From NCBI GenBank assembly GCA_029339195.1, contig JAPTJF010000674.1, forward strand, positions 1-21,690: DNA of 21,690 nt. Direction: 5' to 3'. Shown in pieces: positions 13,410-21,690 of the stretch. The position numbers and the translations under genes are program-made. Under the pieces are notes generated by a model, which searched no databases, was not told the DNA's origin, and was given only the letters and a program-made list of their open reading frames with translations. Positions within the stretch are counted from its first letter, which is position 1. The number at the start of each line of letters is the position of its first letter. This DNA is from Micractinium sp. NFX-FRZ. Taxonomy: Eukaryota; Chlorophyta; Trebouxiophyceae; Chlorellales; Chlorellaceae.

Positions 13410-16400
13410 ATGTTGCTCAGCTCTTACACCGCCTGCGCCAGGGGCCCAAACCCTGCCGCGACCAGGCCGCCCAGGCAGGCGCTGGCAGTCCGGCAGGGGC
13501 GCCCTGGCTGCTTGAAAGTAGCTTGCTCTGCGACAGGTAGGGCAACGGTTCGGCAGGCGGGAGAAGGGCGGTGTGTGGGTAGCAGGAGGCGGCGCCGCCA
13601 TCGCTGCCGTTCCTGCCGCCAGCTGTTCTGTGCAGCACTGTGCCCTGCAAGTGCTGTGCTTGCTGTGCTTGTTTTCGTGGAGGAACCTTCAGGTGCCATT
13701 CCCCGTCTTTGTGGGCACTCTTGCAGGGCCGGGCGGGCCACCCGCCGCCAAGCGCGGGCTGCGGGTGCTCGAGCGGACGGGCGCCCTCGTGCCTCAGGTC
13801 AGTTCCAAGTGCCTTTTAGTACTGGGACTGTGGCTTGATACACTGAGGTCGCACCTGGGGCACATCATGCATCCGGAAGCCATTGCGTGGATGATTAACG
13901 AAAATGTCGAAACGGGCTCACTCATTGCACCAATGCCCCGCCCACGCACCATCCGCTTCGGTCGAAACGTGTCCACACCTGCCCACGCTCTGAAGGGGCT
14001 GCTAGCGCTAGTGATGGACAGCCAAGCCGGGGCACACTCCCAATTGCAATTTCAAACTTGGTGTGCCTGGTTGTGTGCATGCCACGCTGTGCAGGGCCTG
14101 CTGGTGAAGACAGCCAAGCTGGGGTGGCGCACCGCCTGGCAGATGCTGATGACGGAACTGGCGCCGCAGGTGAGCGCTTTTTTCTATATATATTTTTAAA
14201 GAAGGATATTAAAGTATGAAATGATGGCTATATTTTCCTAATAAAGAAGGATAAAGTCTGAATTGATGGCGTGTGTTGATGAAGGACCACTGGATGGCAA
14301 GTGATGGCTGCGTATTAGGGGAAGGCGGGGAGTGTGCATTGTGGCAAGGCCGAGGGTGGCAGAGGCCGACAGCTGAGCGCGGGCACCGCAGGTGAGCGGT
14401 AGTTTAGTGTGTGAGAGGGGCGCATGAACTGTGTTGTAGCAGGCAAGCCTTGGTCGGCTGGCGGCGAGTATTGGGGATGACAGCACATGTTCTTCTTGCC
14501 AGCAGCAGCTGCCGCCAGCGCCATCTCTCCGCCCTCCGTCATCCAACCTGACCTCGTCTGCAGTGCTTGTGCCAGCATGCCGCCTCACCGGGGCATTGGT
14601 GACACCCCTCCCTGCCCCCATTCTCCCTACTGCTGCCCCCGCCCCTGCCCTGCCACAGAGCAAGGATGGGACCTATCAGCGGCCGCAGTACAGCTTCCAG
14701 GGGCGCATCGGTACCGCAGGCAAGCTGGTGCCAGGATAGGATGCCCGGGAATGTTCGCCCTTTGAGCGCATATGAGGCAGCGTGCGCCTCGTGGTGCATA
14801 TGCCACCCTCGCAGGCAGCAGTGCCGGGACTGCCCACCCTTCCCTTTGAACCCGGTGGATGTTAAGTGCTCAGGCCTGACACGTGTCCTGGTCTGCCTTG
14901 TCCTGGTCTGACTTGTCCTGGTCTGACTTGTCCTGGCTGACTTGTCCTGGCTGAATTGTCCTGGTCTGACTTGTCCTGGCTGACGTGTCCTGGTCTGTGT
15001 CCTGCCCGACTGCTCCTGCCCTGTGTCCTGGCCTGACGTGGCCTGCCTTGCCCCGTCTGCTCAACCGCCCCCTGCAGAGTTCCCACTTGAGGCCGGGCGG
15101 TACCACCTGTATGTGGGCAACCCCTGCCCCTGGTGCCACCGCGTGCTGCTGGCGCTGGCGGTGTGCGGGCTGGAGGGTGTGGTGAGGTGAGGAGGGGAGG
15201 GGTGGGTTGGGGCTGAAAGCCGGGGGCACAGTGGGTGGGTTGAGATGAGGCGTTGGCGGTGTGCGCTGGGCGGGCTGCAGGGCGTGGTGGGATGAGAAGG
15301 GCGGAGTGCTGCAGTGGGCTACGGTTGGGGGTAGCAACACAATGGGCAGGGTGCGGTGAGACAACCCACCCAACAGTGTGTGCTTGTGCTGAGGTGGCGC
15401 ACCCCTGTCGACTGCCATCCTGCTCCCCACCTGCCGCCCCCTGCCTGACACCCTTCTCACCGCCAGATCTATCAATGCCCCAACACCTAATGCGCAGCTT
15501 CTCACGGGCAATAGACGACCCCGAGCGTGCCAGCCGAGGCGGCTGGGTGTTTGATGGACGGGACCCCGTGTTTGGGTGCCGCGATCTCAGGTGTGTGGAT
15601 GTGTGTTGGGTGTTTGCACGCTGGCTTGTTCATAGGTTTTGAAGTGGAATGCCATGTGTGGGTGCCAGGCCACCCCTGCCCCAGTTTCTTGCGTGCACTC
15701 ATTCCTGAATTGATTCCCTTCCTTCCTTCCTGCTGGCTGCTTCGCGGCGCTGTACTGCCCATCACCTGCTCAGACCCTGCCCGCTCTGCCGCTCCTCGGT
15801 TCCTGCCCATCCCCAGCGCCTCCCCATTGTCGCGCCTCCCCGGGGCTGCCACGGGAGGTATCCGGCCTTCTGAGCCGTGCACACCGCTGACATGCGTGCT
15901 GACATGCAGCTGCATCTTCGGTTTCCTTTGCCGTCCTTAACTCGCTTCCCCTCCCTCCCCCTGCCCCCCCCCCCTCCTAGGGAGGTGTACGACCTGCTGA
16001 GCCACGCACGCCATGTTTTATCTTCAGTTTCATTCGTTTCCAACACGCTTCCCCTCCCTCCGCCTGCCCCCCTGCTCCCAGGGAGGCGTACGACCTGCTG
16101 AGCCCCGGCTTCACGGGTCGCTGCACCGCGCCGCTCCTGGTGGACAAAAAGACGAAAAAGGCGGTGAGGCAGCAGCATGCTGCAGGGTGGTAGGAATGTG
16201 CACGGGCGGCTGCTGGAGCAGCAGGGCAGCTGCACAGCGCCGCTCCGCGCGGAGCGGGCAGGCAGACCTTCAGGGCGGTGAGGCTCAGCGTGCTGTTGTG
16301 TCACGTTGTGTCTTGTGCTGCCGTGCTTGCTGGACCAGCCAGCCTTCTGCCGTGGGGCCACAGCCGGCAGCAGCCACGCTCCCCCCTATCCCAGCCCTCT

Positions 16401-18480
16401 GGCCAAGCTGACACCCCTGGTCCGGTTGCCCGCCCGCCCCCTTCCCCCCCCGCCCAGGTGTGCAACGAGAGCTCCATCATCGCCCGCAACTTTGCTGAGC
16501 TGGCAGCAGGGGGCGCAGCAGGGAGCGCAGCAGGCGCAGCAGTCGCAGCAGCCTCCCTGGGCAGCGGCGTGGACCTCTACCCTGCTGAGCTGCGGCCGGA
16601 GATCGACCGCTGGAATGACCGCATCTATGAGACAGGTGCGTTGAGGGCACCTCTTGCCAGGCCTGCCTGCCCGCCTGGTCACTCGCCTCTCAGGAGTGCC
16701 TTCTGTGCTCCTGGCTTGCCTTGGATCCAAGCCGAGCAAGGAGATAATCCAAAGAGGACGGAAAACACGGTGAAAAGATGCTTGCCTTCTCGGTGGCCAA
16801 ACAGCAATCCACCCGTCCTGCGCCCCCTGTGCCTCGCAGTCAACAACGGCGTCTACAAGTGCGGCTTTGCCACCACCCAGGCGGGCTTCCAGCGGGCAGA
16901 GGGGGAGCTGTTTGCTGCGCTGGGTGATTTGGAGGCGGTGCTCAGGTGGGTGCCGTTCAGACAGCACCCGGTGACGTCCTTGCCTAGCATTGTTCATGCC
17001 TGAGTCATGCTGGTGGGCCGTTGAGTGCTGACGTGGCATGCACTTCACTGCACTTCGGGGTTTGGCTGTCTCACTCGAAGGGTAGCGGGCAGACGAGGAG
17101 CTGTTTGCTGTGCTGGGTGGTTTGGAGGGGGTGCTCAGGTGGGTGTGTGTTATGGTGGCGTGCAAACTTAGGAGTGGGCTTATGGCTTGATGAGCCCTTG
17201 GTATGCGTTTCGGGCCAGTGGTCGACAAAACAGCCTCTCCTCTCTCTTTCCTCCACGCCTGCCCCCTCGCCGCTCCGTCCTGCAACAGTGCAGCCCGGCA
17301 TCGCTGCATGCATGGCGAGGAGTTCAACCAGGCTACCCCCCCCACCCCCACCCCCCTTGACCTGCCCCCCGCTGGCCGCCCCGCCCCGCCTTGTGCTGCA
17401 GCCGGCAGCGCTTTGTGTGCGGCGACCGCTTCACCGAAGCAGATCTGCGCCTCTTCCCCACCATCGTCCGGTTCGACGCCGTCTATGCCACGCTCTTCAA
17501 GTGCTGCCGCCGCCGTGTGGCAGACTACCCGCACCTGGCGGCCTGGATGCGGGACGTGCACCAGTGAGTGCGCACCTTGCACGCAAACGGTGCCTGCTGC
17601 CTGCTGTCTGATGTGTTGGCTCATTTGCACCACACCTGGCGGCCTGGTGCGCCGAATGCGCAGGAATGAGTGGTGAACGGGGTGAAGCTGCGCACTTGCG
17701 AGCATTCGACTGTGCACGCACGCTGCAGCGGGCAGGCGGGGGCGAACCAGCCACGCCTGCCTGGCATGCACAGAGGCGCCCCACTGTACAACCATCTGCA
17801 AGTACCAACATCCTGCCCCCCTGCCGCCCCTCTCTGCAGGCTGGAGGTCCCTGGGAGCCAGCTGCAGATCCGGGTGAGCCGATGGGTTTAGGGTTTAGGG
17901 TTTAGGGTACTTACCCTATCTACCATAATCCTATCAGATCCAGGTGAGCCGGTGGGGTGCGCCCAGGCTGGGCCAGGCCTTGCCCCGCGTGCATTCGTTC
18001 ATGGGCGGCACTGCGGTGGAGCATCTGGGGCTGCATTCTCTGTGTGCCCACTCCCCTGGACTGGACTGCATGCCCCGCATGCCAGCAATCGTCTCGCACA
18101 CCATCACCAGCCCCTCCCCAACCTGCCTCCATCCCACACTCCCCCGTCCTTGGTCGTCCTCCGAAATCGTCTGTACAGGACTCTGCTTCTATCTTTGATA
18201 TGACCGGTGTTCCTGCCTCTGCCAGCTGTTACCTCATAACCCAGCTCCCTCCTTTCTTCCTCCCCCCTCCCCCGCACCTTTCCCGCAGGACTGCTTCGAT
18301 CTGGACGACGCCCGCCGCTCCTACTACTCGCAGCTGTTCCCCCTCAACCCAGGCGGCATCGTGCCCAGCGGCCCCACAGCGGCAGACCTGGGCCTGGGGG
18401 ACCCGCCGGGGCGGGGGCCCCAGCAGTTTGATGCAGCCTTCCATACTGCGGCATCGGCGGCATCGGCGACGGCATCCTAG
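13410..18480 (+). CDS. glutathionyl-hydroquinone reductase (Xi-class GST), 12 exons
   Basis: Reduces glutathionyl-hydroquinones with glutathione, protecting against quinones. Exons: 13410-13536, 13727-13797, 14095-14169, 14659-14710, 15078-15186, 15498-15590, 16082-16163, 16458-16635, 16840-16945, 17402-17563, 17840-17873, 18289-18480, all phases consistent, giving 426 aa. The N terminus (MLLSSYTACARG to CLKVACSAT) looks like a plastid transit peptide. Family motifs: GWRTAWQMLMTELAPQ; YHLYVGNPCPWCHR with the catalytic Cys near 125 and a second Cys at 128; DDPERASRGGWVFD; CNESSII; NNGVYKCGFATTQ; TEADLRLFPTIVRFDAVY; FKC; and DARRSYYSQLFPLNPGGIVP at the end. Exon 1 is chosen by phase fit and is less certain than the rest. 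Five introns (3, 5, 6, 9, 10 and also 11) hold copies of adjoining exon edges. The C terminus ends in an Ala/Ser tail. Confidence 0.92.
14178..14274 (+). repeat. AT-rich island with a duplicated segment in reductase intron 3
   Basis: A run of T- and A-rich sequence contrasts sharply with the GC-rich surroundings. It contains two diverged copies, offset about 45 bases, of AAAGAAGGAT, then AAAGT, TGAA, TGATGGC (14198-14228 and 14243-14270). It may be a small insertion of foreign or organellar origin, or a decayed element; no element is recognised. Confidence 0.5.
14383..14398 (+). repeat. intron 3 copy of the reductase exon 3 donor
   Basis: GCACCGCAGGTGAGCG repeats GCGCCGCAGGTGAGCG at 14161-14176 with one change, offset 222. 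The donor GT is intact. The match is short, so it is the weakest of the twelve exon-edge copies. Confidence 0.45.
14871..15057 (+). repeat. 14-15 bp minisatellite in reductase intron 4
   Basis: About nine units of the form TGTCCTGGTCTGACT or TGTCCTGGCTGACT fill the 3' half of intron 4, up to 20 bases before the acceptor at 15077. Nearly every unit contains CTGAC or CTGAA, which fits the branch-point consensus CTRAY or comes close to it, set in pyrimidine-rich sequence. Confidence 0.85.
15250..15301 (+). repeat. intron 5 copy of the 3' end of reductase exon 5
   Basis: GCGTTGGCGGTGTGC, GGGCTGCAGGGCGTGGTG repeats GCGCTGGCGGTGTGC, GGGCTGGAGGGTGTGGTG at 15152-15184, offset 98, with six extra bases inserted. 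The donor GTGAGG has become GATGAG, so this copy no longer has a usable 5' splice site. Confidence 0.75.
15911..16018 (+). repeat. intron 6 tandem duplication of the acceptor and start of reductase exon 7
   Basis: A unit of about 100 bases is present twice in tandem. AGGGAGGTGTACGACCTGCT and the next five bases at 15979-16003 match 16080-16104 at 24 of 25, offset 101. The pyrimidine tract in front is repeated too (CGCTTCCCCTCCCTCC in both). The upstream acceptor CCTCCTAG|G is intact and in the same phase. It reads REVYDLLS, as the downstream one reads REAYDLLS, before diverging. Confidence 0.85.
17084..17145 (+). repeat. intron 9 copy of the 3' end of reductase exon 9, donor included
   Basis: 57 of 62 bases match 16891-16952, offset 193, across the exon end and the donor CTCAG|GTGGGTG. 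It is the most recent-looking of the copies. Reading on from exon 9 meets a stop before it, so use of the second donor would give a premature stop. Confidence 0.9.
17631..17674 (+). repeat. intron 10 copy of the 3' end of reductase exon 10
   Basis: CACCTGGCGGCCTGG is shared with 17532-17546, followed by a related TGCG stretch and a TGAGTG near the donor position, offset about 101. The exact CAGTGAGTG donor is altered to CAGGAATGAGTG. Confidence 0.7.
17865..17956 (+). repeat. 22-bp donor-site duplication flanking telomeric repeats in reductase intron 11
   Basis: CAGATCCGGGTGAGCCGATG (17865-17884) and CAGATCCAGGTGAGCCGGTG (17935-17954), each followed by GG, match at 20 of 22 bases. Between them lie three exact TTTAGGG units (17887-17907) and a stretch resembling degenerate CCCTA repeats (ACCCTAT, ATAATCCTAT). 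Only the first donor can be used, because reading on meets TAG within the telomeric units. The structure is a direct duplication with filler, as expected of repaired staggered breaks. Confidence 0.85.
17887..17907 (+). repeat. interstitial telomeric repeat, three TTTAGGG units
   Basis: Three perfect TTTAGGG units, the plant and Chlorella telomere sequence, lie inside an intron far from any evident chromosome end. The unit identifies the host as a member of the green lineage. Confidence 0.9.
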
Positions 18481-18632
18481 GCAGCAGCAGCAGTGGTCAG
18501 CTGGTGATGCCACAGAGGGTGGACAGACGTGTCGGTGTGATACTATATGCGAACGTGAGCGCCGCCGGCAGGTCTTAGAAGGACGGCTGCAATTGAAGCA
18601 GTGTTGAGAGAGACGGTTATTGCTCAAAGTGC

Positions 18633-18637
18633 TGTAA
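18633..18637 (+). terminator. TGTAA polyadenylation signal of the hydroquinone reductase gene
   Basis: TGTAA lies 153 bases after the reductase stop and only a few bases before the first ATG of the next gene at 18641. The two transcription units therefore nearly touch or overlap. Confidence 0.55.
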
Positions 18638-18640
18638 TTG

Positions 18641-20222
18641 ATGTGGCCTTCAATCAACTGTCCCTTTTCTTCAGCAACTTGGCAAGCAGGCGCCCATGCG
18701 GCGCGCTTCCGCCGCTGCGCTGCGTCCGCCCGCCCGGCCGCCACAAGGGCCGCCCGCGAGACTGCAGCGGCCCCCGTTCTCCCGTCGGCTCAAGCAGCCC
18801 CTCTCCGCCTCCCAGCCTTGGTCCGCCTCATGGTGCAGCATCAGTCGCCCCACCAGCAGCAGAAGCAGCGCAACCCCGTCGGCAAGCGGGTGTGGTGCCT
18901 GCCCCGCGCCGCGGCCACCGAGGGCCTGACCTACGAGTGCTATCAAGGTGCTGGCCAACTACAACGCCAAGAAAAACAACGCCAATGCTGAGTCCAACGC
19001 GGACGCCGCCGTCTCGAGCAACCACCGCTGCTGTGCAGAGCGCAGGCAAGCGGGGTTGGGGTGGCGAGGGCGAGCAGTTCAGGGGGTGCTGTCCCGTTGC
19101 GCGGGGCAGTGCCCCTTCTCGCCGCCAATGCCCGCCATGCCGAGGGGGCGGTTGCTGGGCTGCGGCGGGGCAGGCAGGGCTGCTTCTGTGCTGCCCCTGC
19201 ATTGAGCGGCACTGGTTGCTGCCAAAGCAATGCAGCACCACGCCTCGGGCAGTGCCTGAGCTCCGCCTCAGAACCACCTGCCGCCTGCCTGTCCCTCCGC
19301 CTTCTGGCAGCGCGCCTACATGTGACCTCGCCGCCTTTCAGTCGCACCCCTCTGACCGCTCCTGCGCTTCGCCCGCCTTCCCGCCACGCCACCTGCAGGC
19401 TGCTCGACAGCTGGGTTGCTGCGGCTCGGCGGCATGGGGTGCCATCCCACAAGGTGGTCCCCTGGGTGCGGCGCAAGCTGGGCCCTGCAGTGGTGGTGCT
19501 GCGCTTCCGAGGCGACGGCTCCCTGGGCTGCAGGTGAGCGCCTGCAGTTCGCCCACTCGCCTCATTGTTGGGTGCTGCTCAGAAGCGGCAGTATGCTGAG
19601 GTCCACGTCGCTGCGATTGACATTGCTCAGGTCACACGAATTGCATACCAGTGTGCTACGCATCGAGAGGCATTGCTGTCCAGGGGGCCCCGTGGGGCAT
19701 GCCGCGCCTCACTGCCCTGCCTGCCGCCCTCCCCGCCCATCCCCTCCCCTTGCCCGCAGCGTGCCCTGCGTGCTATGCCAGCGCGAGCTGACACGGTTTG
19801 ACCTCCAGGTGCACTGCTTCCTGGGCAGCCCGGAGCCCGGCACCGCTGTGGTCGGCAGCAGGCAGGACGGCGGCACCGGCGGCGGGGCAGCAGCCACCAG
19901 CACTGCGTCTGCCGGCGCCGGCTGGTTCAGCGGCAGGCTGAGCGACGCTGGGGCGCCCACCCCTGTGCTGACCGCCGGCCAGCGGCGCACCCTGAACATC
20001 GACCCCGGGGTCAACCGACCCAAGAAGGGGCAGGCCAGCGAGCCGGCGCCGCCGGCGCGCTCCCGCCGCTCTGCCTCGCCGCCGGCGCCTCCCTCTCGCC
20101 AGGCTGGCGCCAACGGCAGCGATGCTGGCAAGGCCGCCAGCCTGGCAGGCAGGTACGCCAGCAAGCACGCGGGCAAGGCCGGCAAGCACAAGGGGCTCAA
20201 CCAGAAGGCGGCGCGCTGCTGA
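18641..20222 (+). CDS. unrecognised protein with a PCVLC motif; apparent frameshift; 3 exons
   Basis: I do not recognise a named family. Exons: 18641-19045, 19399-19533, 19760-20222. Intron 1 has a GC donor (CGCAG|GCAAGC) and intron 2 a normal GTGAGC donor; phases agree (2 and 2). In exon 1 the coding frame, judged by G/C third positions, switches after EGLTYE at 18937. Ignoring T18938 lets it run on as AIKVLANYNAKK. This is an apparent one-base insertion or sequence error. Visible parts: Arg/Ala-rich possible transit peptide; an Asn-rich stretch; RLLDSWVAAARRHGVPSHKV; WVRRKLG; FRGDGSLGCSVPCVLCQREL, then VHCF (possible metal ligands Cys-x-x-Cys and His-Cys); GWFSGRLSDAGAP; and a basic Lys/Gly/Ala tail. 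The start is uncertain: 18641 overlaps the upstream polyadenylation region and 18830 is an alternative. Confidence 0.6.
19046..19398 (+). other. GC-AG intron of the PCVLC protein gene
   Basis: Donor AG|GCAAGC and acceptor CACCTGCAG|G, 353 bases. GC-AG introns usually have an AG|GCAAG donor, as here. Joining there keeps phase 2 and links AER to RLLDSW. No GT donor nearby gives the same phase. Confidence 0.6.
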
Positions 20223-20671
20223 GGCTGCCACGGCATGCATGGCGGCACGGCATGGCGCCATGCATGCCTTGCTGGCAGCAGCAGAGGTGCTTGCCGTGCT
20301 TTCCGCACACCACCACACTTGCTCGCCCGTCTAAGGCCTCGCCCGCCTGCCCAGACTCGCCTCTTGCCTGCGATTTGCCATGCCGATTGATACACAACTC
20401 TCAGGTGCCTGCCCAGTGGCTTCCGCGCCGGCTTGCTCGGCGCACGCGCCTGTCTTTTGCTCCCCGTGTTGTGCGCCGCCTGACACTGTAGTTCCTCTGT
20501 ATCACTGCTCGTTCATTTGTGCCCCGCCGCTTAACCAACGGCCGCATACCCTCTCTGCGGTTTGCTTACGCTCTGCGTTGACCGACCTTTCTTGGGCTAA
20601 AGATCTATACTCCACCCACATTTCATTCATCTTCCGGCTGCCTCCCGCCACATCTCCTGCACCTCCTGGGC

Positions 20672-20676
20672 TGTAA
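20672..20676 (+). terminator. TGTAA polyadenylation signal of the PCVLC protein gene
   Basis: It lies 450 bases after the stop codon. I saw no earlier exact TGTAA on the plus strand in this trailer. Confidence 0.45.
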
Positions 20677-21160
20677 CTTTGCCACTGTGCACCGCTGCAC
20701 GACTGAGGGCAAAGGCACGCTGCTAACCGGGATGCAGGACGGGTTGTGAGGGCAGTACGGTCGTGATGTTGGGCCTCGTGCCGGGGCCCCCTGGTCCTGC
20801 TGCCGCCCTCAGGGTGCCAGATGTCAATGCTTGAGCCTGGGCGCCAAGGCAAAAGCTGCTGACACCTTCGCTTCAGAGCCGCAGTCAACACCCGACCGTC
20901 CTGCCCACGCGTGGCGGCTGTTGAGAAGTATGGCCTATTTTGGGGCCTGTGCGCCCAGCGATGCTTCCCCCTGCCTCCTTGCCCTTGGGGTCTGGCCAAG
21001 CAATTTCCACAATTCAAAGGAGGCGCCGCGCTGTGAAGTGTCTACAAAACAATCAAATGGTGTGGTGGCCAAGGTGGGGATGCGGGCACAGGCTGACGGC
21101 TGCTGCGTGTCGTGATGTGACAGTGAAAAGGGGGCAGCGTGCGGGCGCGGGCAGTGGGGT

Positions 21161-21290
21161 GAGACTGCTGGCGGGCGCAAGCGGATGGGGAAGAGGCCGC
21201 TTGCGGGCGCGAGCGCTGCGGCGAGGCCGGTTGCGAGCGCAAGCGGTAAGGAGAGGCTGCTTGCAGGGGCGGAAGGCTGGGGTGGGTGCG
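21161..21290. repeat. degenerate 30-bp tandem repeat
   Basis: Four diverged units begin GAGACTGCTGGCGGGCGCAA (21161), GAGGCCGCTTGCGGGCGCGA (21193), GAGGCCGGTTGCGAGCGCAA (21223) and GAGGCTGCTTGCAGGGGCGG (21253). Unit length is 30 to 32 bases. The function is unknown. Confidence 0.7.
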
Positions 21291-21406
21291 AGGCTGCCAC
21301 CGCTGCCGCTTGCCGCCAAGGAGGGGCTGCAGGCTTCTGGGAGCCGCGCGGGACTGCGGCTTTACTGCAGGGGGAGGGAGGCGCAGGGAACACACAGCAC
21401 AAACAA

Positions 21407-21411
21407 TTACA
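21407..21411 (-). terminator. possible TGTAA polyadenylation signal of a minus-strand gene
   Basis: TTACA on the + strand reads TGTAA on the minus strand, about 150 bases after the candidate stop codon at 21560-21562. Confidence 0.3.
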
Positions 21412-21559
21412 CACACAGTTTTGCACGGCCTGCATCCCTGCCTGGGTGCTTATCCCTGTCTGCCCATACCCCTGTGTGTCTATGCGCTGCCGAGTGGGCT
21501 GCATGTGTGCATACCCAACTGTGTCGTGCGCCTCCCTGACCCCCAACAACGTAACGTGT

Positions 21560-21599
21560 TCAAGGACCGGAACTGACCTTGATGTAGTTGCTAACCCAG
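21560..21599 (-). CDS. possible last coding exon of a gene entering from the right
   Basis: On the minus strand a strong acceptor (CCCTTTCCGCAG) is followed by an open stretch reading WVSNYIKVSSGP and a TGA stop at 21562-21560. TGTAA lies 150 bases further on. A pyrimidine tract containing a run of 23 C lies upstream of the acceptor. A GTCAGT donor after IK could instead make a 22-base microexon. The protein cannot be identified from so few residues. Confidence 0.3.
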
Positions 21600-21635
21600 C
21601 TGCGGAAAGGGAAGAGAGGGCGTGGGGGAAGGGGA

Positions 21636-21658
21636 GGGGGGGGGGGGGGGGGGGGGGG
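21636..21658 (+). repeat. G23 homopolymer
   Basis: An uninterrupted run of 23 G. On the minus strand it reads as poly-C in front of a candidate 3' splice site. Runs of this length are error-prone in sequencing, so the true length is uncertain. Confidence 0.85.
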
Positions 21659-21690
21659 TCGGGGGGCACAAGGGTGGCGACTCCACCAGC

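Larger units (their letters stand above)
20223..21406. other. gap after the PCVLC gene with trailer and a degenerate 30-bp repeat
   Basis: The first part should be the 3' untranslated region of the gene ending at 20222, with TGTAA at 20672-20676. I see no supported exon in the rest. A degenerate tandem repeat of about 30 bp lies at 21161-21290. The minus strand is open over a long stretch here, but it has no domain and poor coding-like codon use. Confidence 0.45.

Noticed and set aside
14871..15057. CRISPR-like repeat array
   Set aside because: Units are contiguous 14-15 bp repeats without spacers, inside a eukaryotic intron.
15466..15497. Acceptor at CGCCAG (15466) as the start of reductase exon 6
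   Set aside because: Its phases give stops or break the frame; the acceptor at 15497 gives phase 2 and the family-like sequence SFSRAIDDPERASRGGW.
17887..17907. A true chromosome end
   Set aside because: Only three units are present, and coding exons of the same gene continue on both sides.
20935..21669. 244-codon minus-strand open frame at the right end
   Set aside because: It begins inside the poly-C tract, has mixed third positions unlike the real genes, and covers a degenerate tandem repeat.

Overview
The window looks like nuclear DNA of a GC-rich green alga, most likely a trebouxiophyte of the Chlorella type. Genes are cut into many short exons by GT-AG introns of about 150 to 640 bases. 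Exons have strongly G/C third positions and encode Ala/Gln-rich proteins. TGTAA, the usual chlorophyte polyadenylation signal, follows most stop codons. Three TTTAGGG (plant/Chlorella-type telomere) units lie inside one intron. I saw no rRNA, tRNA, CRISPR array or intact transposon.

Layout from left to right: (1) + strand, 265-4221, plastid cystathionine beta-lyase in 8 exons. (2) 4222-6132, a 1.9-kb gap with a strongly purine-rich + strand. (3) - strand, 8172-6133, an unrecognised poly-Gln, low-complexity protein in 3 exons. (4) + strand, 8680-10509, an unrecognised charged poly-Gln protein, divergent from (3) across about 500 bases. (5) - strand, 13162-11206, a GNAT acetyltransferase resembling NAT16, in 3 exons. 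(6) + strand, 13410-18480, glutathionyl-hydroquinone reductase in 12 exons, divergent from (5) across about 250 bases. (7) + strand, 18641-20222, an unrecognised protein with a Cys-x-x-Cys motif, an apparent one-base frameshift and a GC-AG intron. (8) - strand, right edge, a possible last exon of a gene that starts outside the window. No operon or shared pathway joins these genes. The lyase (methionine synthesis) and the reductase (glutathione-dependent quinone reduction) both belong to sulfur metabolism, and both have the same 11-bp CCAAT-containing element upstream.

The most unusual feature is a recurrent structure in the introns of the two enzyme genes. In 9 separate introns (5 of 7 in the lyase, 7 cases over 11 introns in the reductase counted as 6), a degenerate copy of the adjoining exon edge, usually with its splice dinucleotide, lies within the same intron. 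I count twelve such copies, six per gene, with offsets of 70-237 bases and six of the twelve between 98 and 112. In one case the two copies of a 22-bp donor region flank the TTTAGGG units, as expected when a staggered double-strand break is filled in and patched with telomeric repeats. I read this as repeated splice-site-spanning local duplication, a possible route to alternative splice sites, exon evolution and intron growth. All gene models and identities come from reading the sequence and recalled family motifs; no alignment or transcript data were used.
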